From positions 1 through 64,000 of the forward strand of contig JBALXQ010000028.1 in NCBI GenBank assembly GCA_036960565.1: DNA of 64,000 nt, read 5' to 3'. Below the pieces are notes generated by a model, which was not told the origin of the DNA, ran no database searches, and was given only the letters and a program-made list of their open reading frames with translations. Both the position numbers and the translations under genes were made by a program. The DNA is from Bermanella sp036960565. Lineage in GTDB: Bacteria; Pseudomonadota; Gammaproteobacteria; Pseudomonadales; Oceanobacteraceae. Each line of letters begins with the position of its first letter. The stretch's first letter is position 1. Below are positions 6,298 to 15,122 of the stretch, piece by piece.

Positions 6298-8679
6298 CTA
6301 CAATTCTTGAATATAGTTCAACAGTTCATTAGCTGGCATGGGCTTGGCTATGAGAAACCCCTGACCATATTCACAGCCGTTGGTTTTTAAAAATTCAAGC
6401 TGCTGTTGGGTCTCTATGCCCTCGGCCACCACTTTCAATTGTAATTTGTGGGCCATGGCAATCACGGCTGCAGTGATTTCCATGTCGTTTAAATCATCAG
6501 GTATATCTTTCACAAACGAGCGATCTACTTTTAAGATATCAATAGGGAAACGCTTTAAATAACTCAAAGAAGAATACCCAGTGCCAAAATCGTCAATGGC
6601 AATGGAAATACCCATTTCTTTAATATGGCGCATGGTAAGAATGGCAATTTCCACGTCGCCCATTAGGGTGCTTTCGGTAATCTCCAGTTCCAACGCATCC
6701 AACGGACACCCTGTTTTTTCCAGCGTTTCTTTTAAACAGTGTATTAGGTCAGGGTCACTAAACTGTCTAGCCGAAAGGTTTACCGCCACCTTAGCCTTAT
6801 CAGGCCAGGCCCCCATATCAATTAACTGCTTTACCTGCGAGCAAGCATGATGCAAAACATACTTACCGATGGGAACAATTAAGCCGCTTTCTTCAGCGAT
6901 AGGGATAAAGCGATCTGGGCCAATCATTCCCTTTCCCTTGGGCTGCCAACGAATCAGGGCTTCAGCACCAATGAACTTATTATTGGTTAAATCTATTTTG
7001 GGTTGATAATAAATGATGAACTCGTCTTCACTGGCTATGGAGCGACGTAAATCCTTTTCAATCTCCAAATAGCTCATCATTTCCTTATTCATGGCTTCGG
7101 AGAAAAACTGATAATTATTGCGCCCCATGGCTTTGGCCTGGTACATGGCCATGTCTGCATTACGCATTAAGGTAGAAGCATCATCACCATCACTTGGTCC
7201 TATGGTAATGCCAATACTAACGGTGTTACTCACTTCTTGATTATTCAGCATCATGGGCTGACACAAGCGTTTTAATATTTTGTCGGCGATATAGCGCACA
7301 CCATTACTGGAATCGATATCGCTTAACAAAACGGTGAATTCATCTCCTCCAATGCGCGAGACCGTGTCACTTTCGCGAATGCTGCCTTCTAGGCGGTGGG
7401 CAATTTCCACCAGAAGCTGGTCACCTGCTTCATGCCCAAGGCTATCGTTAATACGTTTAAATTGATCCAGGTCTAAAAACAACAAAGCCACAAACGTGCC
7501 GCGACGCTTGCTTTCACTAACCGCTTTATCCAAGCGGTTTTTAAATAAACGTCGATTTGATAAGCCGGTAAGCGGGTCAAAAAAGGCGAGGTTTTCCATT
7601 TTAAGCTGGGCATTTTTTAAATCGGTAATATCACTGATGGCGCCCATATAGCCATATATTTCGCCCTTGCCATCGTGCAAGACACTGGCTTCTATTATGG
7701 TCCAGGTCACCTCATTGCCTTTTTCAAAACCCACTTCCACCACAAAATCTTGGTGGTGCTGCATTAATGCTGCCCACGCCTTTAGAGTGCGCCGACGATC
7801 TTCAATACGAATACATGAAAGCCATTGTTCCAGATTGGTCATGGGTTCGCCAATACCTGTAATTTCTTCCCAGCGACTGTTCACATAGGTTATTTGATGC
7901 TCCAAATTTATTTGAAAAATACCCACTGGAGACACTGCAGATAATTGCCTGAATTTTTCTTCACTGGCGGCTAGGCGATCGTTTTCCAACTCTACTTTAT
8001 TAAGCATATCGTTAAAGACATCCACCATATCCCCTAGCTCATCGCGCACGCCTTTTTCTGCCCGTAGGCTATAGTCTTGCTGCTCACTAATATTGCGCGC
8101 TGTAGTGGTGATCTTCTGAATGGGTTTAATCAACACCTTTTGCAAGTAATTGCCAATAAAGAAAGACAGGAAGATGATTAACGCCACCACAATGAGGATG
8201 TAAATAACCTGTTGCTGCCAGCGTTCATTTAGCCACTGCAGGCTTAAATTCATATAAAGAGTGCCCACCTGAAGGCCATCTAACTCAATAGGGGTGTAAA
8301 TTTCTATATGGTCACTAATGCTGATTTTTGAATTTTCAGGATTTTCAGGGCAGGGAATTTGATCGATCATGGTGAAGTGATGCAAAGCGAAAATGTCCTG
8401 ACCGCTGTCGTAAATACAGGCCATGACCACATTGGGGTTTTCACCCAGGGCTTTAATATTCGCTTCGGCCTGATGAACATCGGCAAATACTAGGGCTGCC
8501 GTACTCCGATTAGCTACTATCCCAGCCAGGATGCGCATGTCTTCTGAAACATTTTCTATTTCAAGGTAACGGTCATAGCTGAGCAAAGCGACGCTGGTGA
8601 GCACCACAGCAAAAACACTGGTTAATACAATACTGGCCAGTAGCTTGGTCTTTAGATGCAACGGCGCAAAAATGCTCAT
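6298..8679 (-). CDS. YfiN-like CHASE8-HAMP-PAS-GGDEF-EAL c-di-GMP enzyme
   Basis: A 793-residue inner-membrane signalling protein. Order: TM1 (about 14-35), periplasmic CHASE8-type sensor (36-155), TM2 (157-178), HAMP (179-232), PAS (240-355), GGDEF (360-525) and EAL (540-793). The cyclase site GGDEF is intact at 444-448 with an RxxD inhibitory site (R435-D438), and the phosphodiesterase motif EALIRW starts at 573, so both activities are possible. It overlaps yfiR by 4 nt, so this is a YfiR-YfiN-type pair; P. aeruginosa YfiN, as known, lacks the PAS and EAL parts. Net direction of c-di-GMP turnover cannot be read from sequence. Confidence 0.93.
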   Translation of the reverse strand: MSIFAPLHLKTKLLASIVLTSVFAVVLTSVALLSYDRYLEIENVSEDMRILAGIVANRSTAALVFADVHQAEANIKALGENPNVVMACIYDSGQDIFALHHFTMIDQIPCPENPENSKISISDHIEIYTPIELDGLQVGTLYMNLSLQWLNERWQQQVIYILIVVALIIFLSFFIGNYLQKVLIKPIQKITTTARNISEQQDYSLRAEKGVRDELGDMVDVFNDMLNKVELENDRLAASEEKFRQLSAVSPVGIFQINLEHQITYVNSRWEEITGIGEPMTNLEQWLSCIRIEDRRRTLKAWAALMQHHQDFVVEVGFEKGNEVTWTIIEASVLHDGKGEIYGYMGAISDITDLKNAQLKMENLAFFDPLTGLSNRRLFKNRLDKAVSESKRRGTFVALLFLDLDQFKRINDSLGHEAGDQLLVEIAHRLEGSIRESDTVSRIGGDEFTVLLSDIDSSNGVRYIADKILKRLCQPMMLNNQEVSNTVSIGITIGPSDGDDASTLMRNADMAMYQAKAMGRNNYQFFSEAMNKEMMSYLEIEKDLRRSIASEDEFIIYYQPKIDLTNNKFIGAEALIRWQPKGKGMIGPDRFIPIAEESGLIVPIGKYVLHHACSQVKQLIDMGAWPDKAKVAVNLSARQFSDPDLIHCLKETLEKTGCPLDALELEITESTLMGDVEIAILTMRHIKEMGISIAIDDFGTGYSSLSYLKRFPIDILKVDRSFVKDIPDDLNDMEITAAVIAMAHKLQLKVVAEGIETQQQLEFLKTNGCEYGQGFLIAKPMPANELLNYIQEL

Positions 8680-9224
8680 TGATTTTTACCGCTATGAATT
8701 TCGCTGGCTACTTCCAATAGGTTAGCTGCGAAGGTTAGTCCTGATAATTCAGCCAACCCCAAATTTATATGTAAACGTACTCTTTGCTTTTCTAATACAA
8801 AAGCCACCATGCCAACATCCCAGTGCTGCTCACCATCCACAACGGTTAATACGCTGTGGGATGCTAACCACTTACGCAGCACACTAGGTTTAACAACATC
8901 AGGCTTGGACAATATTAAAAGGTGGCAATTTTCACCCTGGGAAAGAGATTCAATAGATAAGATGGTCACCGGTTTATTAAAAACTGTGCGTCCAGACATC
9001 TTCTTTAAATTACCGTCATAACTATCCGGACCAAGCTGACACACCTGAAAGCTATCGGCTTGCTTACGGGCTTCAGGCCAAAAGACAAATTTACTAATTT
9101 GGTAAAGGTAGGCGGCTTTAATTTGGTGGGTTTTCAGTTCAGCCTGGCATACAGATATCTGACAGCACATGAGTAGCACTGCCATAAACGGCACAACCCA
9201 TCGCTGCTGCCACCCCTTGGCCAT
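8676..9224 (-). CDS. yfiR: YfiR-family periplasmic regulator (DUF4154)
   Basis: A 182-residue exported protein with a signal sequence (PFMAVLLMCCQISVCQA) and a YfiR/DUF4154 body (IKAAYLYQISKFVFWP near residue 35, then LLILSKPD, VVDGEQ, and a C-terminal LHINLGLAE.SGLTF.ANLLEVA). YfiR represses the diguanylate cyclase YfiN from the periplasm. Mature-region cysteines are C62 and C100, which fit only the first of the two disulfides described for P. aeruginosa YfiR. Translation is coupled to the downstream GGDEF-EAL gene by an ATGA overlap. No YfiB-like OmpA-domain partner is next to it. Confidence 0.85.
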   Translation of the reverse strand: MAKGWQQRWVVPFMAVLLMCCQISVCQAELKTHQIKAAYLYQISKFVFWPEARKQADSFQVCQLGPDSYDGNLKKMSGRTVFNKPVTILSIESLSQGENCHLLILSKPDVVKPSVLRKWLASHSVLTVVDGEQHWDVGMVAFVLEKQRVRLHINLGLAELSGLTFAANLLEVASEIHSGKNQ

Positions 9225-9326
9225 ATATGAAATTCCTAAAGCATTAAGAACGCAGCGCCAAAGGCACTACCATTTAAAGATTAGGCTGGATTACAGGGTA
9301 AAGCAAACGGGGAGGTTCAGGCATGT

Positions 9327-9344
9327 GCCCCGTAAATACGGGGC
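9327..9344. other. GC-rich hairpin between the MlaC-like gene and yfiR
   Basis: A perfect 7-bp stem GCCCCGT / ACGGGGC with a 4-nt loop in the 147-bp gap. No T-tract follows on the - strand, so it is not a standard terminator; it may be an mRNA processing or stability element between the two same-strand genes. Confidence 0.5.
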
Positions 9345-9371
9345 CTTCAAGGGTGAAATTTAATTTTTAGT

Positions 9372-9971
9372 TCAGAGAGTACTTAAGCGGGCGATGGTTT
9401 TTTCAATGCCGTCACGCTGTATTTGTTCAGAAAACTGAGCTCGGTAAGTTTTAACTAAACCAAGGCCTGCAATATTGGCATCGTATACCAACCATTTATC
9501 TTGTTTCGACTTATACATGCTGTAAATCAAACGTATTGGGCTGCCCCCAGCTAAATGAATATTCGACTTAACTTTTGCGGTATTCACCCCTCTTTTGGAC
9601 TTTTTAAACTTAGTTTCCCCATAGGTCACATCTTGGCCGGTATAGGCTTTAAAAGCGCCTGCATAGGTCTTAATTAACAACTTTTTGAAGCCACTTACAA
9701 ATTCGGATTTTTGCTCACTTGAAAAGCTTTTCCAATGCTTGCCCACGGCCATTTTAGCCATACGTTTCTGATCTATTATGGGAATAATATGGGTTTCAAT
9801 AAGACCCGGTAGAAAAGTAGGTGAGGAAGCTAGCTTGGCTTTATTGGCTAGAATCTCAGCCAATACCACATCTGAAATGCCCTTCACCAGTGATTGCGGG
9901 TCATCTTGTTGCGCTTGAGCAGGCATTACAAATGCCGCCAACAAAGTCAGTACTGCGAATAATCGAGCCAT
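9372..9971 (-). CDS. MlaC/Ttg2D-family phospholipid-binding protein
   Basis: A 199-residue periplasmic protein: signal peptide MARLFAVLTLLAAFVMPAQA followed by an MlaC-type lipid-binding fold (IIPIIDQKRMAKMAVGKHW near 65-82, FVSGFKKLLIKTYAGAF near 90-108, WLVYDANIAGLGLVKTYR near 158-175). MlaC carries phospholipids between MlaA and MlaFEDB in outer-membrane lipid asymmetry. Here the gene is an orphan: no mlaF, E, D or B is adjacent, so it could be a paralogue with another partner. It has a strong AAGGAG site and may be co-transcribed with yfiR. Confidence 0.85.
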   Translation of the reverse strand: MARLFAVLTLLAAFVMPAQAQQDDPQSLVKGISDVVLAEILANKAKLASSPTFLPGLIETHIIPIIDQKRMAKMAVGKHWKSFSSEQKSEFVSGFKKLLIKTYAGAFKAYTGQDVTYGETKFKKSKRGVNTAKVKSNIHLAGGSPIRLIYSMYKSKQDKWLVYDANIAGLGLVKTYRAQFSEQIQRDGIEKTIARLSTL

Positions 9972-10067
9972 ATATTTTCTCCTTTAATTCTTAGCCTAGT
10001 TTAATACCGCCAATGTTGAACATAAAGACGGTAATGGCTAATTAATTGTTTCGTCAGCTGGACAATG

Positions 10068-10490
10068 TCAGCCCTGACGCTTCCATATTCCCTGTGCGTG
10101 TATAAACCCATACTCTAACAAGGTTTTATATTGAGCATTTTCGTCTTTCACTAACAAAGTACACTTTTGTTCACTGCTCCACTGACAAAGGCGCGTAAGC
10201 ATTTGCCGGGCCACACCACGCTTACGCGTAGCACTACGCACACACAGCTCTTCTAATAGATAGCAGCTTGGACCCTGCTGCGCTTTAAGAGTTGCACCGA
10301 CTATTAATCGATCATTAAAACGCCCTGCCACTATTTTGTAATCTTGCTGCTTTTTAGTGGCAATGTAGTCTTGCGCGGTGTGTTCACAAACACCTTCAAA
10401 CCATTGAACTGGGGCATCTTTATAAAGCTTTTCTAAATCTAACCAATCTTGTTCTGATGGAGACTCTATCCATTCAATATGTACAGGCAA
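10068..10490 (-). CDS. GNAT acetyltransferase-fold protein, PanZ-like
   Basis: A 140-residue GNAT-fold protein. The acetyl-CoA-binding core is LEELCVRSATRKRGVARQML (about 83-102), preceded by FNDRLIVGATLKA. The layout (DLEKLY, then F..RL, then LRVR.xTRRRGV) resembles PanZ, the acetyl-CoA sensor that promotes PanD maturation and feedback control of coenzyme A synthesis. The identification is by eye, and a generic N-acetyltransferase is the alternative. The start must be TTG: it is preceded by AGAGGAAG at correct spacing and there is no early ATG. Confidence 0.6.
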   Translation of the reverse strand: MPVHIEWIESPSEQDWLDLEKLYKDAPVQWFEGVCEHTAQDYIATKKQQDYKIVAGRFNDRLIVGATLKAQQGPSCYLLEELCVRSATRKRGVARQMLTRLCQWSSEQKCTLLVKDENAQYKTLLEYGFIHAQGIWKRQG

Positions 10491-10679
10491 GGTAACTTCC
10501 TCTAGCTTTACAAGGCGTAATAAGCAGGCTGAAAAGGCAAAGTTTTCTCATCATGACAACCCTTGCCAGTTAGTTAGCGCGCTATTCTATCCTACCCCTC
10601 TTCGCTACCCAATAGGATTAAGGCACTCAGCTAACCTTTACGGTACAATGCTGATTTTATCGTCAGCGCGGAGACAGCC

Positions 10680-11273
10680 ATGACGGAGCGTACAGCGTCA
10701 GTAGAACGCAATACTCTCGAGACCAAAATTAAGGTCGAGATTAACTTAGATGGAACCGGTAAAACCAGTTTTGATACTGGTATGCCATTTCTTGAGCATA
10801 TGCTGGATCAAATTGGCCGCCATGGCCTAATTGATATGAATATCGTTTGTAAAGGCGATAACCATATTGATGATCACCATAGCGCCGAAGATACCGGCAT
10901 TACCTTGGGCCAAGCCTTTGCAAAAGCCGTTGGCGACAAAAAAGGCCTGCGCCGTTACGGACATGCTTATGTGCCATTGGATGAAGCCTTGTCTCGCGTG
11001 GTCATCGACTTTTCGGGTCGTCCAGGCCTTGAATACAGCATCCCATTTACTCGCGGTGCCGTTGGTGGCTTTGATACCGAACTGTTTTATGAGTTCTTCC
11101 AAGGCTTTACCAACCACGCCAATGTCACCTTACATATCGATAACCTAAAAGGTCGTAATGCTCACCACCAAGCCGAAACCGTTTTTAAAGCATTTGGCCG
11201 TGCATTGCGTATGGCATTAGAAGTAGACCCTCGAATGGAAGGCATGATTCCTTCTACTAAAGGTTCTTTATAA
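10680..11273 (+). CDS. hisB: Imidazoleglycerol-phosphate dehydratase HisB
   Basis: Monofunctional HisB (197 residues) dehydrates imidazole glycerol phosphate in histidine synthesis; the histidinol-phosphatase half found in E. coli HisB is absent, as in Pseudomonas. Metal-binding motifs DDHHSAED (residues 64-71) and NAHHQAE (160-166) are intact. The ATG follows GGAG. First gene of a his cluster, separated from hisH by 123 bp. Confidence 0.98.
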   Translation: MTERTASVERNTLETKIKVEINLDGTGKTSFDTGMPFLEHMLDQIGRHGLIDMNIVCKGDNHIDDHHSAEDTGITLGQAFAKAVGDKKGLRRYGHAYVPLDEALSRVVIDFSGRPGLEYSIPFTRGAVGGFDTELFYEFFQGFTNHANVTLHIDNLKGRNAHHQAETVFKAFGRALRMALEVDPRMEGMIPSTKGSL

Positions 11274-11396
11274 TTTTAAGCGGCACTTTTTTACAAGGCT
11301 TTAACCAATAAAGGGTTATCTGTACGTAATTTAAAGTGGTGTATTTCTTATGGGGCTCTAACCACTTATTAAGTGTTATCCCCTAAGGCAAAAATA

Positions 11397-12056
11397 ATGA
11401 GCAGTAAAATTTGTGCCGTTATCGATTACGGCATGGGCAATTTACATAGCGCCTCTAAGGCTCTGGAATATGTTAGCAACAACACAAAAGTGTTGGTAAC
11501 TTCAGACCCCGACATTATCTTAAAAGCCGACCATGTTGTGCTACCCGGTGTGGGAGCTATGCGTGATTGTATGGGTGAAATTAAACGCCTAGAAGTAGAT
11601 CAAGTAGTGGCTGAAGTCGCCAAAACAAAACCTTTATTAGGTATTTGTGTTGGCATGCAAGCACTCATGAATCACAGCGAAGAAAACAACGGCGTGAATT
11701 GCTTGGGTCACTTTGATGGCGAAGTAAAATTCTTTGGTGAGCCTTTAATCGGTACGCAAGGCATTGAAAAAGACCAGAAGCTAAAAGTGCCACATATGGG
11801 CTGGAACCGAGTTAAGCAAGTGGCCCACCCCCTGTGGAACAATATACAAGATGATTCTCGCTTTTATTTTGTGCACAGCTTCTATGTCGATGCCAAAGAT
11901 AAAAGCCAGGTAAAAGGCTTTGGTCACTACGGCAAAGATTTTGCCGCCGCCATTAGCCAAGACAATGTATTTGCCGTGCAATTCCACCCAGAGAAAAGTC
12001 ACACCGCCGGCTTACAGCTGTTAGAAAACTTTCTTAATTGGGATGGGCAGGAGTAA
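11397..12056 (+). CDS. hisH: Imidazole glycerol phosphate synthase, glutaminase subunit HisH
   Basis: HisH (219 residues) supplies ammonia from glutamine to HisF. The class I amidotransferase triad is present: C84 in LGICVGMQ and H197/E199 in QFHPEKSH. Start chosen at the ATG 8 nt after AAGG; an upstream GTG in frame lacks such a site. The hisF ribosome-binding site lies across the end of this gene, so the two subunits are translated together. Confidence 0.98.
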   Translation: MSSKICAVIDYGMGNLHSASKALEYVSNNTKVLVTSDPDIILKADHVVLPGVGAMRDCMGEIKRLEVDQVVAEVAKTKPLLGICVGMQALMNHSEENNGVNCLGHFDGEVKFFGEPLIGTQGIEKDQKLKVPHMGWNRVKQVAHPLWNNIQDDSRFYFVHSFYVDAKDKSQVKGFGHYGKDFAAAISQDNVFAVQFHPEKSHTAGLQLLENFLNWDGQE

Positions 12057-12061
12057 AGAAT

Positions 12062-12835
12062 ATGGCTTTAGCAAAACGCATTATCCCTTGCCTAGATGTC
12101 GACAATGGTCGTGTGGTTAAAGGTGTGCAATTTTTGGATATCCGCGACGCCGGCGATCCAGTTGAAGTTGCCAAGCGCTATGACGAACAAGGTGCCGACG
12201 AAATCACCTTTCTCGATATTACAGCCAGTTCTGACGATCGCGCCACTACGATTCATACTGTAAGAGCCATTGCCGAACAGGTGTTTATTCCGCTGACAGT
12301 GGGCGGTGGTATTCGCACCATTGAAGACATTCGTAATATGTTAAATGCCGGTGCCGACAAAACTGCCATTAACAGTGCCGCGATTACTAACCCTGAGTTT
12401 GTACGAGAAGCGGCTGAAAAATTTGGCAGCCAGTGCATCGTGATTGCTATTGATGCTAAAAAAGTTAGCAAAGATGGCGAACCTGGAAAGTGGGAAATAT
12501 TTACCCACGGTGGCCGTAAACCTACTGGCATAGACGTTGTAGAGTGGGCTATTAAGATGACACAATATGGCGCCGGTGAAGTGCTACTAACCAGCATGGA
12601 TCAAGACGGTGTTAAACGCGGTTTTGATATTGAGCTAACACGTGCAGTGAGTGAGGCAGTCAATGTACCTGTTATTGCCTCTGGCGGTGTTGGCAACTTG
12701 CAACACCTAGCCGATGGGGTGACACAAGGTAAAGCCGATGCAGTATTAGCGGCCAGTATCTTTCACTTCGGTGAATATACCGTTCAAGAAGCCAAAGAGC
12801 ATATGCAAAAAGAAGGGATTGAAGTAAGGCTTTAA
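12062..12835 (+). CDS. hisF: Imidazole glycerol phosphate synthase, cyclase subunit HisF
   Basis: HisF (257 residues) is a (beta/alpha)8 barrel that closes the imidazole ring and releases AICAR. It begins MALAKRIIPCLDVDNGRVVK with the catalytic aspartate in CLDVDNG, a second catalytic aspartate in AIDAKKV, and phosphate-binding glycines GGGIR and ASGGVG. It starts 5 nt after hisH, with AGGAG overlapping the hisH stop. hisA, normally between hisH and hisF in this group, is missing; a terminator follows directly. Confidence 0.98.
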   Translation: MALAKRIIPCLDVDNGRVVKGVQFLDIRDAGDPVEVAKRYDEQGADEITFLDITASSDDRATTIHTVRAIAEQVFIPLTVGGGIRTIEDIRNMLNAGADKTAINSAAITNPEFVREAAEKFGSQCIVIAIDAKKVSKDGEPGKWEIFTHGGRKPTGIDVVEWAIKMTQYGAGEVLLTSMDQDGVKRGFDIELTRAVSEAVNVPVIASGGVGNLQHLADGVTQGKADAVLAASIFHFGEYTVQEAKEHMQKEGIEVRL

Positions 12836-12860
12836 ATGCAACTTTTTCGTAAAATAAAAA

Positions 12861-12886
12861 GGCGAACTATTTAGTTCGCCTTTTTT
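12861..12886. terminator. Bidirectional terminator between hisF and algR
   Basis: A 9-bp perfect stem GGCGAACTA / TAGTTCGCC with a 2-nt gap at the tip, flanked by A5 and T6. It ends the his operon and can also stop algR transcripts. Confidence 0.92.
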
Positions 12887-12930
12887 ACGTCTGTTGAAAT
12901 TAGCTTATTCACTCTGTGTCAGAGTAGTTG

Positions 12931-13653
12931 TCACAAGCCTTTCAACAACTTACGAACCGCCGCCACATGTCGGCGACTTACCGGTACTAGTTCATCTAAA
13001 TTATTTAAACGCAAAGACACGCTGCCATCAGTTTGCTTCTCTAAACCTGCAATGCTTTTAATATTGATCAAAGCATTGCGATGAACCCGTACAAAATACT
13101 CACTAAATTCTTCTTCCAATTCTTTTAACGATTCATCTATTAACAGCTCACCATGCAGATGAAAGACAGAAACATATTTTTGATCAGCACGAAATAAATG
13201 AATATTTTCTATGGGCACCAGCTCCATGCCGCTGTGGGTTTTCACACTGATATGAGAGCGAGTATGCTGATCATTAAGACTTAGCGCTTGTACCTTATTA
13301 ACTTTTTTAAGCTTACTTAAGGCTTCTTTTAAATCCTCCAAGCGCACCGGTTTCAATAAATAACCCACCGCTGAGACGTTAAAGGCTTCAACAGCATATT
13401 CGTCATATGCGGTACAAAAAATTACCGCCGGTGGTGTTTCCCAATTTGCTAAATGTCTTGCCGCCTCTAAACCGTCCATAACCGGCATTTGAATATCCAT
13501 CAGCACGACATCTGGCGCTAACTTTTCAATTAGCTCTAGAGCATTTACGCCGTTATCGGCTTCGGCAATGATGATACCCAACTCTGCATTTTCGATGATT
13601 CTACGCATGCGGCTACGCGCTAAGGTTTCATCATCCACTAATAAAATATTCAT
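12931..13653 (-). CDS. algR: LytTR response regulator AlgR
   Basis: A 240-residue response regulator: receiver domain (1-120) with acidic pocket D7-D8-E9, phosphorylation site D53 (LMDIQMP) and K103-like lysine in LLKPVR, then a LytTR DNA-binding domain (about 135-238, with FVRVHRNALIN). AlgR-type regulators control alginate, type IV pili and virulence in Pseudomonas. It overlaps algZ by 4 nt. The order argH/algZ/algR matches Pseudomonas. Targets in this organism are unknown. Confidence 0.93.
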   Translation of the reverse strand: MNILLVDDETLARSRMRRIIENAELGIIIAEADNGVNALELIEKLAPDVVLMDIQMPVMDGLEAARHLANWETPPAVIFCTAYDEYAVEAFNVSAVGYLLKPVRLEDLKEALSKLKKVNKVQALSLNDQHTRSHISVKTHSGMELVPIENIHLFRADQKYVSVFHLHGELLIDESLKELEEEFSEYFVRVHRNALINIKSIAGLEKQTDGSVSLRLNNLDELVPVSRRHVAAVRKLLKGL

Positions 13654-14729
13654 GTACTTTTTCCTACAGCATCCTGCCCTTTATCATTTTCAAGCAAGAC
13701 ATAAGGGTAATTAATCTGCATGATAAACTCTTGTTCTTTAACTCTTGTGTCCATCTTCACGTCTTCGCCATATAAAACGTTTAATCTGTGACGAATGTTT
13801 TCAAGGGCCATCTGGTTGCCCTTTTCATGGCGCTCTGATAAAGCTTGTTTAGGAATAGGGTTACTCACCAAAATATCCACACGGTTCAAAATGTGGCTGA
13901 TGACCACCTCTATAGTGCCCCCTTCTAAACTTGGTTGAATACCATGGTAGATGGCGTTTTCAATAAGTGGCTGCAATGTCAGCATAGGAATTTTAACACC
14001 CAGCGGTGCTTCTATTCTCCAAATAACTTTTAAGCGCTCATTAAGCCTTAGTGTTTCAATATGAACATACTTCTCACACAACTCAATCTCTTGCTTTAAC
14101 GTCACTTCAACGCCCGCTTCTTTTAAACTTGCCCTAAACAGTTCAGACAAGTCTTCTACGGCACGCTCTGCTTTATCTGGGTCTACATGAATTAGGCTGG
14201 CAATAATATTCATACTATTAAATAAAAAGTGTGGCCTAATTCGACTTTGTAATGCCTGTAATCTTGCTTGAACTTCACTGCGAGCTCGTAAGCGATTTTG
14301 CAATTGTACATGAAAGTAATGGAGTAAAAGACTCGCTAAAATCGCAGCAATAAACTGGTTTCGAATGAGCCAATCCCACCCGTAGTTGGAAAATAGAAAG
14401 TAATTCAGACCCCACATGGCCAATAGGCTAACTGAAAAGTTCACCATTAAGATAATGCACAGACTCAATAATAATAATTGGTTTAAGCTCAATGAGCCCA
14501 CATGTAAACGCACCCTGCACAAACAAGCGGCGCTTAATAACACCACCCACTGCACATAAAAAGACAAGGTGCCAAAGCCCTCCCAGCTAAAATCCAGGCC
14601 ACCACTGGATAATAGAATTAGCACCACCACTAAGGCTTCGCTAAATAATACCAGCCACATGACAGCCCGAACCTGACACAAGTCTGGAATAAGATCGCTG
14701 GCACGTACCGTGGGCAAGCTTTGTAGCAT
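13650..14729 (-). CDS. algZ: LytS/AlgZ-family sensor histidine kinase
   Basis: A 359-residue membrane kinase (FimS/AlgZ). Four to five hydrophobic segments lie between about 22 and 138, followed by a His_kinase domain whose phospho-acceptor is H167 in SRIRPHFLFNSMN, and an ATPase region with the N-box LQPLIENAIYHGI (near 260). It is the cognate kinase of AlgR. Transcribed away from argH out of a 393-bp gap that contains a repeat ladder. Confidence 0.93.
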   Translation of the reverse strand: MLQSLPTVRASDLIPDLCQVRAVMWLVLFSEALVVVLILLSSGGLDFSWEGFGTLSFYVQWVVLLSAACLCRVRLHVGSLSLNQLLLLSLCIILMVNFSVSLLAMWGLNYFLFSNYGWDWLIRNQFIAAILASLLLHYFHVQLQNRLRARSEVQARLQALQSRIRPHFLFNSMNIIASLIHVDPDKAERAVEDLSELFRASLKEAGVEVTLKQEIELCEKYVHIETLRLNERLKVIWRIEAPLGVKIPMLTLQPLIENAIYHGIQPSLEGGTIEVVISHILNRVDILVSNPIPKQALSERHEKGNQMALENIRHRLNVLYGEDVKMDTRVKEQEFIMQINYPYVLLENDKGQDAVGKST

Positions 14730-14942
14730 TAAGGGTTATCCTTGGGTAAATCATTCGAGCGTCGGCAAGATGAAATATGGGCATTTTTCACAGCATACTG
14801 GCAAATCTACCTGCTAGTCTCAAGCTCCTTTGCTTAAGCCTATGCATTTGGCTGATAAGCGGCAATCCCATTTCATTAGATGATTGATCAACTAAGGGCT
14901 AGATTCACTAGGTAATGCCCTGACCCTATACCTATATACCAA

Positions 14943-15087
14943 GGCTATTATCTATATGGCACTGTAATTAACGCGGATCTTCTTTACCTACATATCATGG
15001 CTGTGATCTGTATGGCACTGCAATTAAGGGGATCTTCTATACCTGCATAGAAGGACTACAATCTGTATAATGCGCGCAATTAAACGA
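14943..15087. repeat. Three degenerate tandem repeats upstream of argH
   Basis: Two units of 56 and 54 bp (14943-14998, 14999-15052) and a partial third (15053-15087) share the order GGCT/ACT...ATCTGTAT...GCACTGCAATTAA...GGATCTTCT.TACCT.CAT. The third unit has TATAAT in place of the TATGGC of the first two. The region 14730-14942 before the repeats shows no recognisable feature. Confidence 0.85.
15066..15071 (+). promoter_or_regulatory. Consensus -10 element for argH
   Basis: TATAAT lies 57 bp before the argH start, inside the third repeat unit. No good -35 hexamer is at 16-18 bp upstream (sequence there is near CTGCAT), so an activator may be required. Confidence 0.5.
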
Positions 15088-15122
15088 TTAACTTAAGCCT
15101 GTTTGGGCTTGTGGATAAGAAT

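Noticed and set aside
10827..11117. Antisense frame within hisB (and many like it in other genes)
   Set aside because: These mirror conserved coding sequence on the other strand and have no signal of their own.
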